DNA of 64,000 nucleotides, from the NCBI RefSeq assembly GCF_900188105.1, contig NZ_FZNP01000001.1, positions 930,001-994,000 of the forward strand, read 5' to 3'. Source of the stretch: Actinomadura mexicana. Its GTDB lineage: Bacteria > Actinomycetota > Actinomycetes > Streptosporangiales > Streptosporangiaceae. Each line of letters opens with the position of its first letter. Position 1 is the stretch's first letter. Below are positions 51,166 to 59,464 of the stretch, one piece after another. The notes beneath the pieces were generated by a model that did not search any database, was not told where the DNA came from, and saw nothing but the letters and a program-made list of their open reading frames with translations. A program made the translations under genes and the position numbers.

Positions 51166-54100
51166 GCGAGATCCGGCCGCCGGAGCCGCCACCGGGCGGC
51201 TTGGGCCGCCACAGCTCGACCGCGAGCCGCCCGACGATCACGAGCCCGAGCAGCTGCGGGGCGATGTCGCCGAGCGGGCCGGAGGGGGCGGCCGGATTGT
51301 CGAGCAGGTCGAGCCGGACGCCGGCGGCGAGGCAGCCGGCCCCGGCGAGCATGGCGAGCGCGACCGGCCACGGCGAGGCGAGGGCGCGGGGCACGGCGGA
51401 GCGGCGGGTGCGGGCCCAGCCGCAGACGGCCGCGACGGCGACCGTGACGGCGAGGCCGGGCACTGCGGCGATCCAGCCGCCGAGCGCGGCGGCCAGGCCG
51501 ATCGCCGCCCACGCGGGCCAGCCCGTCCCGGCGACGAGGGCGCGGGGCTCCGGGCGGCGCCGGCCGCGGCGCCTGCCCGGCCGGACGGCGACCAGCAGCA
51601 GGACGAGCAGCAGGCTGAGGCCCGCGACGACGGCGATCCGCTGGGCCCGGTCGGGGGTGTAGGACAGCTCGACGACGCCGCCGGTCCCCTTCGGGACGAC
51701 CCAGCCCTGCTTCCAGCCGTCGAGGCGGACGGCCCGCAGTTCGGTGCCGCCCGCGGTCGCGCGCCAACCGGCGTTGAAGTTCTCGTTCACGGTGAGGAAG
51801 GAGGCGGTGGCGGCGTCCACCTCCAGCCTGCGCGTGCCGGACCCCCAGCCGAGCACCTTGACCTGCTGCGGCGGCCGGGCGGCCGCGGCCGGGCCCGGCT
51901 TCGCGCCGACCGTCACCGTGTCGAGGCGGTAGGGGTCGAACGGCGCGGACGCCAGCCGGTTCCGGCCCGCCTGGAGCGCGGCCGGCGAGCACGCGCCGAA
52001 CCGCAGCGGGCGGCCCGCGAGCAGGTCGCCGAGCGTGCCGGTGGCCCTGGTCTGGACCGTGCCGCCGCCGATCCGCAGCTTCGGGCCGTATCCGCACCGG
52101 AGCCGCAGCGGGAAGGCCCGGACGTCGGGGATCGGCTCGACGCCGGGGATGACGAGGTCGGTCACCTGGATGGGCTGGGCCTGGCTCTCCCGGAAGAAGG
52201 TGAACGTGACCCGGTCGGTCTTCATCGGGGCGAACGCCAGCCTGCCCTGGGCGTCGGACAGCCCTTCGCGGGTCTGGCCGTTCTCCCCCTCGACCCGGAC
52301 GCGCATCGGACCCGACGCGGTGGGCGGACGGGCGACGGTGACGGACGCCAGCCGCTTGCGGCCCTTCCAGCGGACGGTGTACGTGGGCGCCTCGTCCCGC
52401 TCCCCCGCGATCCAGGCCGTCTGCGGGTCGCCGTCGAAGCCCGACCTCGGCTGGTCGGCGGGGTGATCGGCCAGGACCGAGCTCGCGGCGACGGCCGGCT
52501 GCCCGCGGACGGCGGTGAACCGCTCGACGAGCCGCCGGTCGGTGAGCACGGCCGTCCCGGTGACGGCGGCCCTGCCCGCGGCGGAGGCGGTGAACGTCCG
52601 GTCGAACCCCGCCTCCTCCTCGTCGCCGGACCCGAGGGACGGTGAGCACACCCAGCGGCGGCTGCCCTTCACGCACTCGCCCGCGGCGCCCTGCGCCCGG
52701 CTCATCACGTACGTCGCGGGCCCGTCGACACCGGCGGGCGCGGGCATCGTGAAGGTGCGGGCGGGCCGCACTCCGCCGATCGACAGCTCCCCCACGCCCG
52801 CGCGGGCGAAGCCCGGAACGAGCGGCTCGGAGGCCAGCCCGAGGATCCGCAGCCGCAGCCAGCGGGTCGGGCCGCCGGGCGCGCGGAGGGGCTGCCCGGT
52901 CACGATCTTCTGGACGTCCTGCCGCACCGTCCCGTTCTCGGTCTCGACGGCGACGCGCGAGACGGCGGGGCCGAGGGACCCGTCCTGGAGGAACGCGGCG
53001 GTGAGGCTCCGCACCTCGCGGGGCCGGTCGAAGTCGACGCGGAGCCACTGCCCGACCGGCCCCTTCCAGCCGCCCGTCTTCCAGGCGGTGAACTGGTCGC
53101 CGTCGAGCGCCGCGAAGGGGGTCGCCTCGGGATCGCGCGCCTGCGGGACGGCGTCGTCGCCCGCCGCCGAGGTGGACGCCGTGACGTCGCGGACGCCGCC
53201 GCCGTACGTCACGTGGGTCGCGTAGCGCCTCCAGCCCGTGTCCAGGACGTCGGCGGCCTCCCCCTCGCGACCGGCGGTCAGCGTCGGGGACGTCTGGTGC
53301 AGCTCGCCGAAGTTGCGGCGCAGCAGGCGGGGCGAGTCGGTCACGACCGGGGCGCCCCTGAGGTCGCGGGCGTCGTCGTCCAGCAGGACGGGCCCGTCGG
53401 GCAGCGTGCCGCCGTCCGCCATGGCGAGCAGCGACTCCGGCCCTCCGTAGACGCGGACGGGCTTCGAGGCGTCGGCGAGGTTCGCGACGTCGGCGGCGCC
53501 GTCGACCTCGTAGACCTCCAGCGCCGGGTACTTCTGGTCGACGGCGGTCACCGCGTCGTCGGCGTCTCCCCCGACGGGCCCGCCGAACGCGGCGACCCTC
53601 CGCATCCCGGGCGAGTCGCCGAGCGCCTGGTGGAGGCGGGCGGGCCAGGCGCCGCGCAGCGTCTCGCGCCGCAGGTCATTGCGCACCAGGACGTACCGGA
53701 CGCCCATCCGGCCGAGGAAGGCGCTCAGGCCCGGCGACCCCTGCCCGGAGCGGATCTGCTGGTCGATCGCGTCCAGCGCGCGCGTGTACCCGGGCGACCC
53801 GGCCGGGACGAGCTGCCGGACGCCCCACCGCGCCAGCAGCAGCGGCTGCACGATGTCGTCCATCGGGCGGCCCCACAGGTACTCGCCGAACGGCGCTCCC
53901 GGGACGGCCAGCACCCCCTGCTGCCCGGCCCGCGCGTTGATCCATGCCGCGGCGTCCCGCCAGTAGCGGGGCACCTCCCTGAATTCGCCCGGCCCGGACA
54001 GGCCGTGCGAGGCCGCCGTGAGGCCGATGCCGCCGAGCGCGACGGCGGCGGCCACCGGCAGGCTGAGCAGCGACTTCAGCGCGATGCCGGACGCCGGCTC

Positions 54101-55372
54101 GGCCCCCCGGGACGGGCGCCGCGCACCACCCGCCGATCGCCGGGCGGCCGCGACGAGCGCGTGGCCGAGGCCGAGCGCGAGCGGCAGCCGGACCACCGCG
54201 TCGAACTTGTGCAGGTTGCGCAGCGGGGCGAGCGGGCCGTCCAGCAGGTCGCGGAGCTGCCCGGCGAACGGGCCCGGCAGGTCGCTGAGGTGGCCCATCG
54301 ACAGGATCGCCAGCCCGGCGAGCAGCGTGAGCAGCAGGAACGTCCGTTCGGGCAGCAGCCGGCTCAGCAGCCCGGCGAGCCCGAGCGCGGCGGCGAGGCC
54401 CGTGCAGACGATCGCCACCGGGCCGAGCGACAGGCCGTGCCCGACCGGCCACCAGACCTGCCCGTCCACGATGAGGTAGTTGACCCAGCGCTCCGCGCCG
54501 CGCAGCACGTTGACCAGGCCGGTCGGCCCGGTGGTCGTCCGCGCCTTCTCGGTGTAGGTCAGCCAGGAGAACCCGTACGTCCCGGTGAGCAGGAGGGGGG
54601 CGAGCCACCAGGCCACGGCCGCGCCCGCCGCCACCGACCACCACGCGAGCATCCGCGCCCGGAACGACCCGCGCGGCCGCGTCACCACGTACACGACGGG
54701 GACGACCAGCACGGCGACGGTCGCGGTCGCGTTGACGCCGCCGCAGCAGGCGATCGCCAGGCCCGACCTCGCCGCGGCCCTGAGCCGTCCCGTCTCCCCG
54801 GACGCGGCGCCGACCAGCGGCAGGACGATCCAGGGCAGCATCGCGACCGGCAGGTACTCCGAGGAGATCTGCCCGAGCGTGGCCAGCCCGTTCGGGGCCA
54901 GCGCGTAGGCCATCGCCGCGAACAGGCGGGCGCCCTGACCGTCCCCGCCGGCGCCTCCGCCGAAGCCGAGGCGCCCCGCGAGCCGCCAGGTGCCGGCGAA
55001 CGCCAGGCACATCAGCAGCGCCAGCCAGAACCGCTGGGTGATCCACGCGGGCATCCCGACGACGTCACCGAGCGCGAAGAACGGACCCATCGGGAACAGG
55101 TAGCCGACGGCCTGGTTCTGGAGCTGGCCGAACTGCTCGGGGTCCCACAGGTGCAGGGCGCGGCCGAGGAACCCGAGCGGGTTCACCGCCATGTCGATCT
55201 TGGTGTCGGCCAGGATCGCGCCGGGCCGGGTGCCGAACGCGAGGGCGGTCAGCGCGAGGCAGCACGCGAGGACGCGCAGCCGCTCCCGCACCCGGCCCGC
55301 GACGTCCGGACCGTCCGGCACGGGCCGGCGGGACGCTCCGGCGCGGGGCGGATTCGCCTCTCCCACGGCCAT
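50975..55372 (-). CDS. aftD: AftD-like alpha-(1->3)-arabinofuranosyltransferase family protein
   Basis: 1465 residues from ATG 55372. The GT-C membrane part (about 25-430, around eleven helices) has the acidic motif DTKIDMAVNP in the first outer loop. A large outside region with carbohydrate-binding-like modules (around 750-1240, F5/8-type stretches WLRVDFDRPREVRS, FDGDPQTAWI) follows, then about four C-terminal helices. In mycobacteria AftD (Rv0236c) adds arabinofuranose to arabinan. Whether this organism makes arabinan is unknown, so the donor or acceptor may differ. The last 60 residues are low complexity and lie antisense to the acyltransferase. Confidence 0.88.
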   Translation of the reverse strand: MAVGEANPPRAGASRRPVPDGPDVAGRVRERLRVLACCLALTALAFGTRPGAILADTKIDMAVNPLGFLGRALHLWDPEQFGQLQNQAVGYLFPMGPFFALGDVVGMPAWITQRFWLALLMCLAFAGTWRLAGRLGFGGGAGGDGQGARLFAAMAYALAPNGLATLGQISSEYLPVAMLPWIVLPLVGAASGETGRLRAAARSGLAIACCGGVNATATVAVLVVPVVYVVTRPRGSFRARMLAWWSVAAGAAVAWWLAPLLLTGTYGFSWLTYTEKARTTTGPTGLVNVLRGAERWVNYLIVDGQVWWPVGHGLSLGPVAIVCTGLAAALGLAGLLSRLLPERTFLLLTLLAGLAILSMGHLSDLPGPFAGQLRDLLDGPLAPLRNLHKFDAVVRLPLALGLGHALVAAARRSAGGARRPSRGAEPASGIALKSLLSLPVAAAVALGGIGLTAASHGLSGPGEFREVPRYWRDAAAWINARAGQQGVLAVPGAPFGEYLWGRPMDDIVQPLLLARWGVRQLVPAGSPGYTRALDAIDQQIRSGQGSPGLSAFLGRMGVRYVLVRNDLRRETLRGAWPARLHQALGDSPGMRRVAAFGGPVGGDADDAVTAVDQKYPALEVYEVDGAADVANLADASKPVRVYGGPESLLAMADGGTLPDGPVLLDDDARDLRGAPVVTDSPRLLRRNFGELHQTSPTLTAGREGEAADVLDTGWRRYATHVTYGGGVRDVTASTSAAGDDAVPQARDPEATPFAALDGDQFTAWKTGGWKGPVGQWLRVDFDRPREVRSLTAAFLQDGSLGPAVSRVAVETENGTVRQDVQKIVTGQPLRAPGGPTRWLRLRILGLASEPLVPGFARAGVGELSIGGVRPARTFTMPAPAGVDGPATYVMSRAQGAAGECVKGSRRWVCSPSLGSGDEEEAGFDRTFTASAAGRAAVTGTAVLTDRRLVERFTAVRGQPAVAASSVLADHPADQPRSGFDGDPQTAWIAGERDEAPTYTVRWKGRKRLASVTVARPPTASGPMRVRVEGENGQTREGLSDAQGRLAFAPMKTDRVTFTFFRESQAQPIQVTDLVIPGVEPIPDVRAFPLRLRCGYGPKLRIGGGTVQTRATGTLGDLLAGRPLRFGACSPAALQAGRNRLASAPFDPYRLDTVTVGAKPGPAAAARPPQQVKVLGWGSGTRRLEVDAATASFLTVNENFNAGWRATAGGTELRAVRLDGWKQGWVVPKGTGGVVELSYTPDRAQRIAVVAGLSLLLVLLLVAVRPGRRRGRRRPEPRALVAGTGWPAWAAIGLAAALGGWIAAVPGLAVTVAVAAVCGWARTRRSAVPRALASPWPVALAMLAGAGCLAAGVRLDLLDNPAAPSGPLGDIAPQLLGLVIVGRLAVELWRPKPPGGGSGGRISLSWTAPGQGPPDGPGPGAGSAAGPATPPGSGSGPPLRWSPRPSAADPSRRSPGNRGRSRRTRR

Positions 55373-55424
55373 GCTCGCCCTCTGCCCCTCTCTGTCCTTC
55401 CCCTGGTCTGTGCTCTTGCGGGCG

Positions 55425-56678
55425 TCAGCCAGGGTGCCCGTCACCGTACCTTCGGTCGCCCTGCGCACCGGCCGGATCGGCCCGGACGGTGGAGGTGGTC
55501 CGGACGGTGGAGGTGGTCCGGACGGTGGAGGTGGTCCGGACGGTGGAGGTGATCCCTGCGGAGGCGATGAGGTCCCGCATCCGGGCGGCGGTGCGCGCCC
55601 AGTCGAACTCTGCCGCCCACCTCTGACATTCCGTGGCGACACGATCGCGCTCCGTGCGATCGCGCAGGTCCTTGAGGGCGCGCCGGACGACGTCGGCCTG
55701 GTCGTCGCCCGCGCGGACGAGCCATCCGGTGGCCCCGTCGCGAACGGCGTCGCGCAGGCCGTCCACGTCGTGCGCGACGGTCGGGACGCCGAGGGCGGCG
55801 GCCTCGATGACGCTGAGGCCCCAGCCCTCGCCCTGGGACGTGCTGAGGTGCAGGTCGGCTCGGGCGACCAGGGCCGCCTTGACGTTCTCGGGAACGTAGC
55901 CGTGCGCGACGACGACCTTCTCCAGGCCGCGGGCTCTGATTCCGGCCGCGAGAGCGCCCGCTTCGGGACCGTCCCCGACGATGTGGAGCTTCAGCCCAGG
56001 ATGCGTCTCGCGAAGGGCCTCCGCGAGATCGAGGAGCAGTGGGAGGCGCTTGTGCGGGACGAGCCGGGTCACGCAGACCAGATCGGGATCCCCTGCGGGC
56101 TCCGGGGTCGCGCCGTCTGGTTCGGCGACCACCGTTCCGTTGGGGACGACGTGGGTCGGCCCTGTCCAGCCCAGTCGCTCCCTGACGGCGCGCTCCGTGG
56201 ACGGCGAGACGACCACGAACGCATGCCGCCGGTAAGTCCAGCGGCTCACCGGCCCCTCCAGCACTTGGCCGACCCAGGCGAGCCATCTGGGGAAGTACAG
56301 GCCGAACTGAGCGTCGTGCACATGGTGGATGACGCAGAACACCGGAACACGGCGCGGCAGGACCCATGGCGTGAAGAAAGGGATGCCGTTCTGGCAGTCG
56401 ACGACCGCGTCGAAGCGGCGCCGCCTGAGGCGGACCCCCAGCATCCACAACAGGACCAGGGGGTAGACGGTGAAACGGCCGCCGAGACGCACGAACTCCA
56501 CGTCCTCGACCCGTTCCCTGCGTCTCTGCCCCGGCGCCCTGCTCGTCACGTAATGGACGCGGGCTCCTTCACCGGCGAACCGGCGCGCCAGTTCCCAGGC
56601 GTAGCGTTCGGCGCCGCCTGCGGAGGGATGCCAGGGATCCCGCCAGTTGACGACCGCCAGCCGCAGGTTCTCGCTCAT
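55425..56678 (-). CDS. GT4-family glycosyltransferase
   Basis: 417 residues, GT-B fold. SAGGAERYAWELARRFA near the N-terminus, IHHVHDAQFGLYFPRW, VSPSTERAVRERLGW, TRLVPHKRLPLLLDLAEAL, and the EX7E region EGWGLSVIEAAALG. It transfers a sugar to a lipid-linked or protein acceptor in envelope-glycan assembly. The C-terminus has four six-residue repeats (TSTVRT) encoded by an 18-bp tandem repeat. Its start overlaps the GT2 stop by ATGA, and it precedes the AftD-like gene by 52 nt. Similar in place to Rv0225. Confidence 0.9.
   Translation of the reverse strand: MSENLRLAVVNWRDPWHPSAGGAERYAWELARRFAGEGARVHYVTSRAPGQRRRERVEDVEFVRLGGRFTVYPLVLLWMLGVRLRRRRFDAVVDCQNGIPFFTPWVLPRRVPVFCVIHHVHDAQFGLYFPRWLAWVGQVLEGPVSRWTYRRHAFVVVSPSTERAVRERLGWTGPTHVVPNGTVVAEPDGATPEPAGDPDLVCVTRLVPHKRLPLLLDLAEALRETHPGLKLHIVGDGPEAGALAAGIRARGLEKVVVAHGYVPENVKAALVARADLHLSTSQGEGWGLSVIEAAALGVPTVAHDVDGLRDAVRDGATGWLVRAGDDQADVVRRALKDLRDRTERDRVATECQRWAAEFDWARTAARMRDLIASAGITSTVRTTSTVRTTSTVRTTSTVRADPAGAQGDRRYGDGHPG
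55483..55554. repeat. Four copies of an 18-bp coding repeat
   Basis: The + strand unit CGGACGGTGGAGGTGGTC occurs four times in a row, the last with one change. On the minus strand it encodes Thr-Ser-Thr-Val-Arg-Thr units at the C-terminus of the GT4 protein, after the folded domain. Confidence 0.9.
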
Positions 56679-57577
56679 CCCGTCTTCGCGCGCGACGTTG
56701 GAACGTTCTCCACCAGTGCGGCTGCGTTCGGCAGAGCCGCCGAATTCGACAGGGCGAAGGGCTCCGACACGGCGATGGGCACCGGGCCCGGCTCACCGAA
56801 CGCCGCCCGCAGCGGCACGACCGGGATGTTCGGTCTCACCGGCATGACGGGCAACCGGACCCCGGCGCGCGCGCGGATGCGGGCAAGGTCGAGCAGGCAT
56901 TGCAGTGAATGCCGCCGGACCGAGAACGTCGAGCCCGGACGGTCACGCCAGATCACCGGGATGTCCGTCACGGACGCTCCGCGCCGCACGCAGTGGGCGA
57001 GGAGTTCGACGTCGAACGAGAAGCCCGACGTCCGCAGGTCCGCCGCCGCGGCCCGTCCCAGCGGGCCGTAGAAGAACTTGAACCCGCACTGGGTGTCGGG
57101 GACGCCGCCCACGAGGTCACGGACGATCCGGTTGAACGTGATGGCGCCGAGGCGCCTGACGGGCAGCGCGTACCCCTGGACGACCGACCGACCGTGGCGC
57201 CTTGACCCGACCACGACCGGGCGGCCCTCGCGCAGCAGGACGATGGCTTCGTCCAGCGCGGCGAGGTCTGTTGCCATATCGGCGTCCATGAAGCCCACGT
57301 AAGGGGCCCGTGTCGCGAGCAGTCCGGCGCGGACCGCCGCTCCCTTTCCCCGGCGCTCGCAGCGCACCAGCCGGACGGGGACCGGCCCGTCCCAGGACTC
57401 GACGATGCCGGCCGTCCCGTCGGTGCTGGCGTTGTCGACGACGATGACCTCGGCCCGCGCCGCGAGGCCCGCGAGCTTGCCGCACAGCAGATCCAGTCCC
57501 GCCGGAAGCCGGTCGGCCTCGTTGAAGGCGGGTACGACGATCTCCAGAAGTGCCGGCCGGTCACGCCTGGTCCCCAT
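56675..57577 (-). CDS. GT2-family glycosyltransferase (dolichol-phosphate mannosyltransferase-like)
   Basis: 300 residues, GT-A fold. VVPAFNEADRLPAGLDLL, VIVVDNASTDGT, metal motif GFMDADMATD, and GVPDTQCGFKFFYG, typical of enzymes that load a sugar onto polyprenyl phosphate. The tail from about 240 is Pro/Ala-rich. The product could be the donor used by the GT-C proteins nearby. Overlaps the GT4 gene by 4 nt and follows the DUF2613 gene by 13 nt. Confidence 0.9.
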   Translation of the reverse strand: MGTRRDRPALLEIVVPAFNEADRLPAGLDLLCGKLAGLAARAEVIVVDNASTDGTAGIVESWDGPVPVRLVRCERRGKGAAVRAGLLATRAPYVGFMDADMATDLAALDEAIVLLREGRPVVVGSRRHGRSVVQGYALPVRRLGAITFNRIVRDLVGGVPDTQCGFKFFYGPLGRAAAADLRTSGFSFDVELLAHCVRRGASVTDIPVIWRDRPGSTFSVRRHSLQCLLDLARIRARAGVRLPVMPVRPNIPVVPLRAAFGEPGPVPIAVSEPFALSNSAALPNAAALVENVPTSRAKTG

Positions 57578-57590
57578 CAGGGCCTACACG

Positions 57591-57722
57591 TCACCGGGAG
57601 CCGTAGTTGTACAGCGGCTTGATGACGGGGTCCTTCTGGGAGGCGCTTGCGAGCTGGACCGCGCCGAACGACGCTCCGGAGGCCAGCAGGACGCCGACGA
57701 TTGCGGCGATGGCGATGCGCAT
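57591..57722 (-). CDS. DUF2613 small secreted protein (Rv0236A-like)
   Basis: 43 residues: an N-terminal hydrophobic segment (AIAAIVGVLLASGASFGAVQLA) and the conserved end KPLYNYGSR. It matches the DUF2613 family of small exported proteins found beside aftD in mycobacteria (Rv0236A). The start overlaps the preceding gene as TGATG at 57722, so it is translationally coupled. The function is unknown; possibly an accessory peptide for the GT-C enzymes. Confidence 0.85.
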   Translation of the reverse strand: MRIAIAAIVGVLLASGASFGAVQLASASQKDPVIKPLYNYGSR

Positions 57723-59434
57723 CAGGGGGTCCTTCGTCGGGGGTCGGGTCTGCGGGACGTGATACCGCCGAGTAACGGGATGCTCAGAGTAGTCCTTGAG
57801 GCCGTGATTGACCAGAAAACAGCGAGACCGGTCAGCACCCACGCGGCCGCCACGGGCGCGACGGGCACCGTGTCCCGGGCCCCGCCCGCGGCCCCGTCGA
57901 TCCGATATACGACCAGGTCAGGTCCGCGCAGCACTTCCGCGGCCGCGCCGGAGGGACGGTTGCCCCCCGGCTCCGCGTCCACCACGACGTACCGTACGCC
58001 CTCGTCACGCAGCGTCGCCGCGGGCGGTGTTCCGGTCCGCGCCGCGGGCGCGAGCTCGACCGCCCTCGGGTCCTCGGGCGCGACGGTCGTTCCGTCCACG
58101 GTGACGGCGTCGTCCACGATGACGCGGCGGTGCAGGTAGCGGGGCAAAGGGTCGAGCACCCGGCGGCCGTTGTTCCACGGGTAGCTCCGGTAGGACGCCC
58201 AAGGCAGGACCAGCACGTCCCCGGGGGCGGGGTCGCCGTCGATGATCTGCCGTGCGCGCGCCCAGTCGTCCGGGTATCGGACGGACCGCAAATCCCCCGC
58301 CGCACCCCACGCCAGCGTCGGCAGGAGGAGGACCGGGACCGCCACCGCGGCGGCGGCCACTCCCGGCCACCGGGCCTCGGCCGCCCGGTCGGCGGCCGAG
58401 CCCAGCCCCACGGCGACCACGACGGCGAGAGGAGCCGCGAACTGCTGCCCGTCGCGGAGGACGGCGAACCCCGGCCAGAGGTCGATGACGCCTTCGAGGA
58501 CCGGCGCCGCCACCGCTCCCAGAGCCGCCACGACGAACCCGGCCGCCGCCGCGACGGCCGCCCCCCGCCACCAGTCGGGCTCCCGGCGCCATCTCCAGTA
58601 GGCGGCCAGCGCGACCACCACCACGGCCAGCCAGATCGTCGCGGTGACCGGTGCCCCGTAGCCGCTCGGGACCGTCTCGCCGTTCCACGCCCCGCCGAGC
58701 AGGAGCAGGCTGCCGAGCGTCCCGAACGGCGTGTCCGCCCTGGCCGCGAACAGGTCGACGGCCGTCCCGTCCCCCGGCAGGCCCGCGGGACGCAGCGCCC
58801 CCGGTACCAGCCAGGGCAGGCTGAGAACGCCCGCGGCCGCCACGGCCCGCAGGCCGGCGCGGAGACGCCCGGCCCCCGCCGGGGACACGAGGGCGACGGC
58901 GAGGGCCGTCATGGCGGAGACCGCCAGGGCGGCGAAACCGCCGATCGCGGCGGGCAGGAGGGCGCGGACGAGGCGGCGCCCGCCGCCGGGCTCGCCGGTC
59001 CGCGCGGCCGCCGCCACCACCCAGGGCAGGGCCGCGTAGCCGAGGAGGAGCGCCCACTGCCCGAGCAGCAGGCGTTCGGCGACGAACGGGTTCCAGGCGT
59101 AGCAGACGCCGGCGGCCAGCCGCGGCAGCAGCCGGGGCGAGGGGACCAGCGACGCCGCCGACGTGCACGCCATCACGAAGACCGCGAGCAGGACGAGCTT
59201 CTGCACCGCGTCCGCCGGGACGACGGCGGCGAGCGCGGTCACGAACGCGTCGCTCGGCACGTGCCGGGGCACGACCCCGGTCAGCCCGAACGTCATGCGG
59301 GTGAACGCCGGGTCGGGCACGAACACCATGTCGTAGGACAGCACGAAGCCGGGCGCGAGCCCCGGCCCCAGTGCCGCGAGCCCGAGCCCGAGGCCGGTGA
59401 GGGCGGCCACCAGGTGCCGCGTCCGTTCGGTCAA
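57722..59434 (-). CDS. Polytopic membrane protein of envelope-glycan cluster (Rv0226c-like)
   Basis: 570 residues with about ten to twelve membrane helices and a C-terminal outside domain (about 390-530; VLVLPWASYRSYPWNNGRRV) before a last helix. FVLSYDMVFVPDP in the first outer loop, with acidic residues, suggests a GT-C-like fold, and WNPFVAERLLLGQWALL is conserved in this group. It heads the leftward operon with DUF2613, GT2, GT4 and the AftD-like gene, and may transfer or flip a lipid-linked sugar. Confidence 0.85.
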   Translation of the reverse strand: MTERTRHLVAALTGLGLGLAALGPGLAPGFVLSYDMVFVPDPAFTRMTFGLTGVVPRHVPSDAFVTALAAVVPADAVQKLVLLAVFVMACTSAASLVPSPRLLPRLAAGVCYAWNPFVAERLLLGQWALLLGYAALPWVVAAAARTGEPGGGRRLVRALLPAAIGGFAALAVSAMTALAVALVSPAGAGRLRAGLRAVAAAGVLSLPWLVPGALRPAGLPGDGTAVDLFAARADTPFGTLGSLLLLGGAWNGETVPSGYGAPVTATIWLAVVVVALAAYWRWRREPDWWRGAAVAAAAGFVVAALGAVAAPVLEGVIDLWPGFAVLRDGQQFAAPLAVVVAVGLGSAADRAAEARWPGVAAAAVAVPVLLLPTLAWGAAGDLRSVRYPDDWARARQIIDGDPAPGDVLVLPWASYRSYPWNNGRRVLDPLPRYLHRRVIVDDAVTVDGTTVAPEDPRAVELAPAARTGTPPAATLRDEGVRYVVVDAEPGGNRPSGAAAEVLRGPDLVVYRIDGAAGGARDTVPVAPVAAAWVLTGLAVFWSITASRTTLSIPLLGGITSRRPDPRRRTP

Positions 59435-59464
59435 GCAGTCCGCTCCCGCATGTGAGCCTGGACG

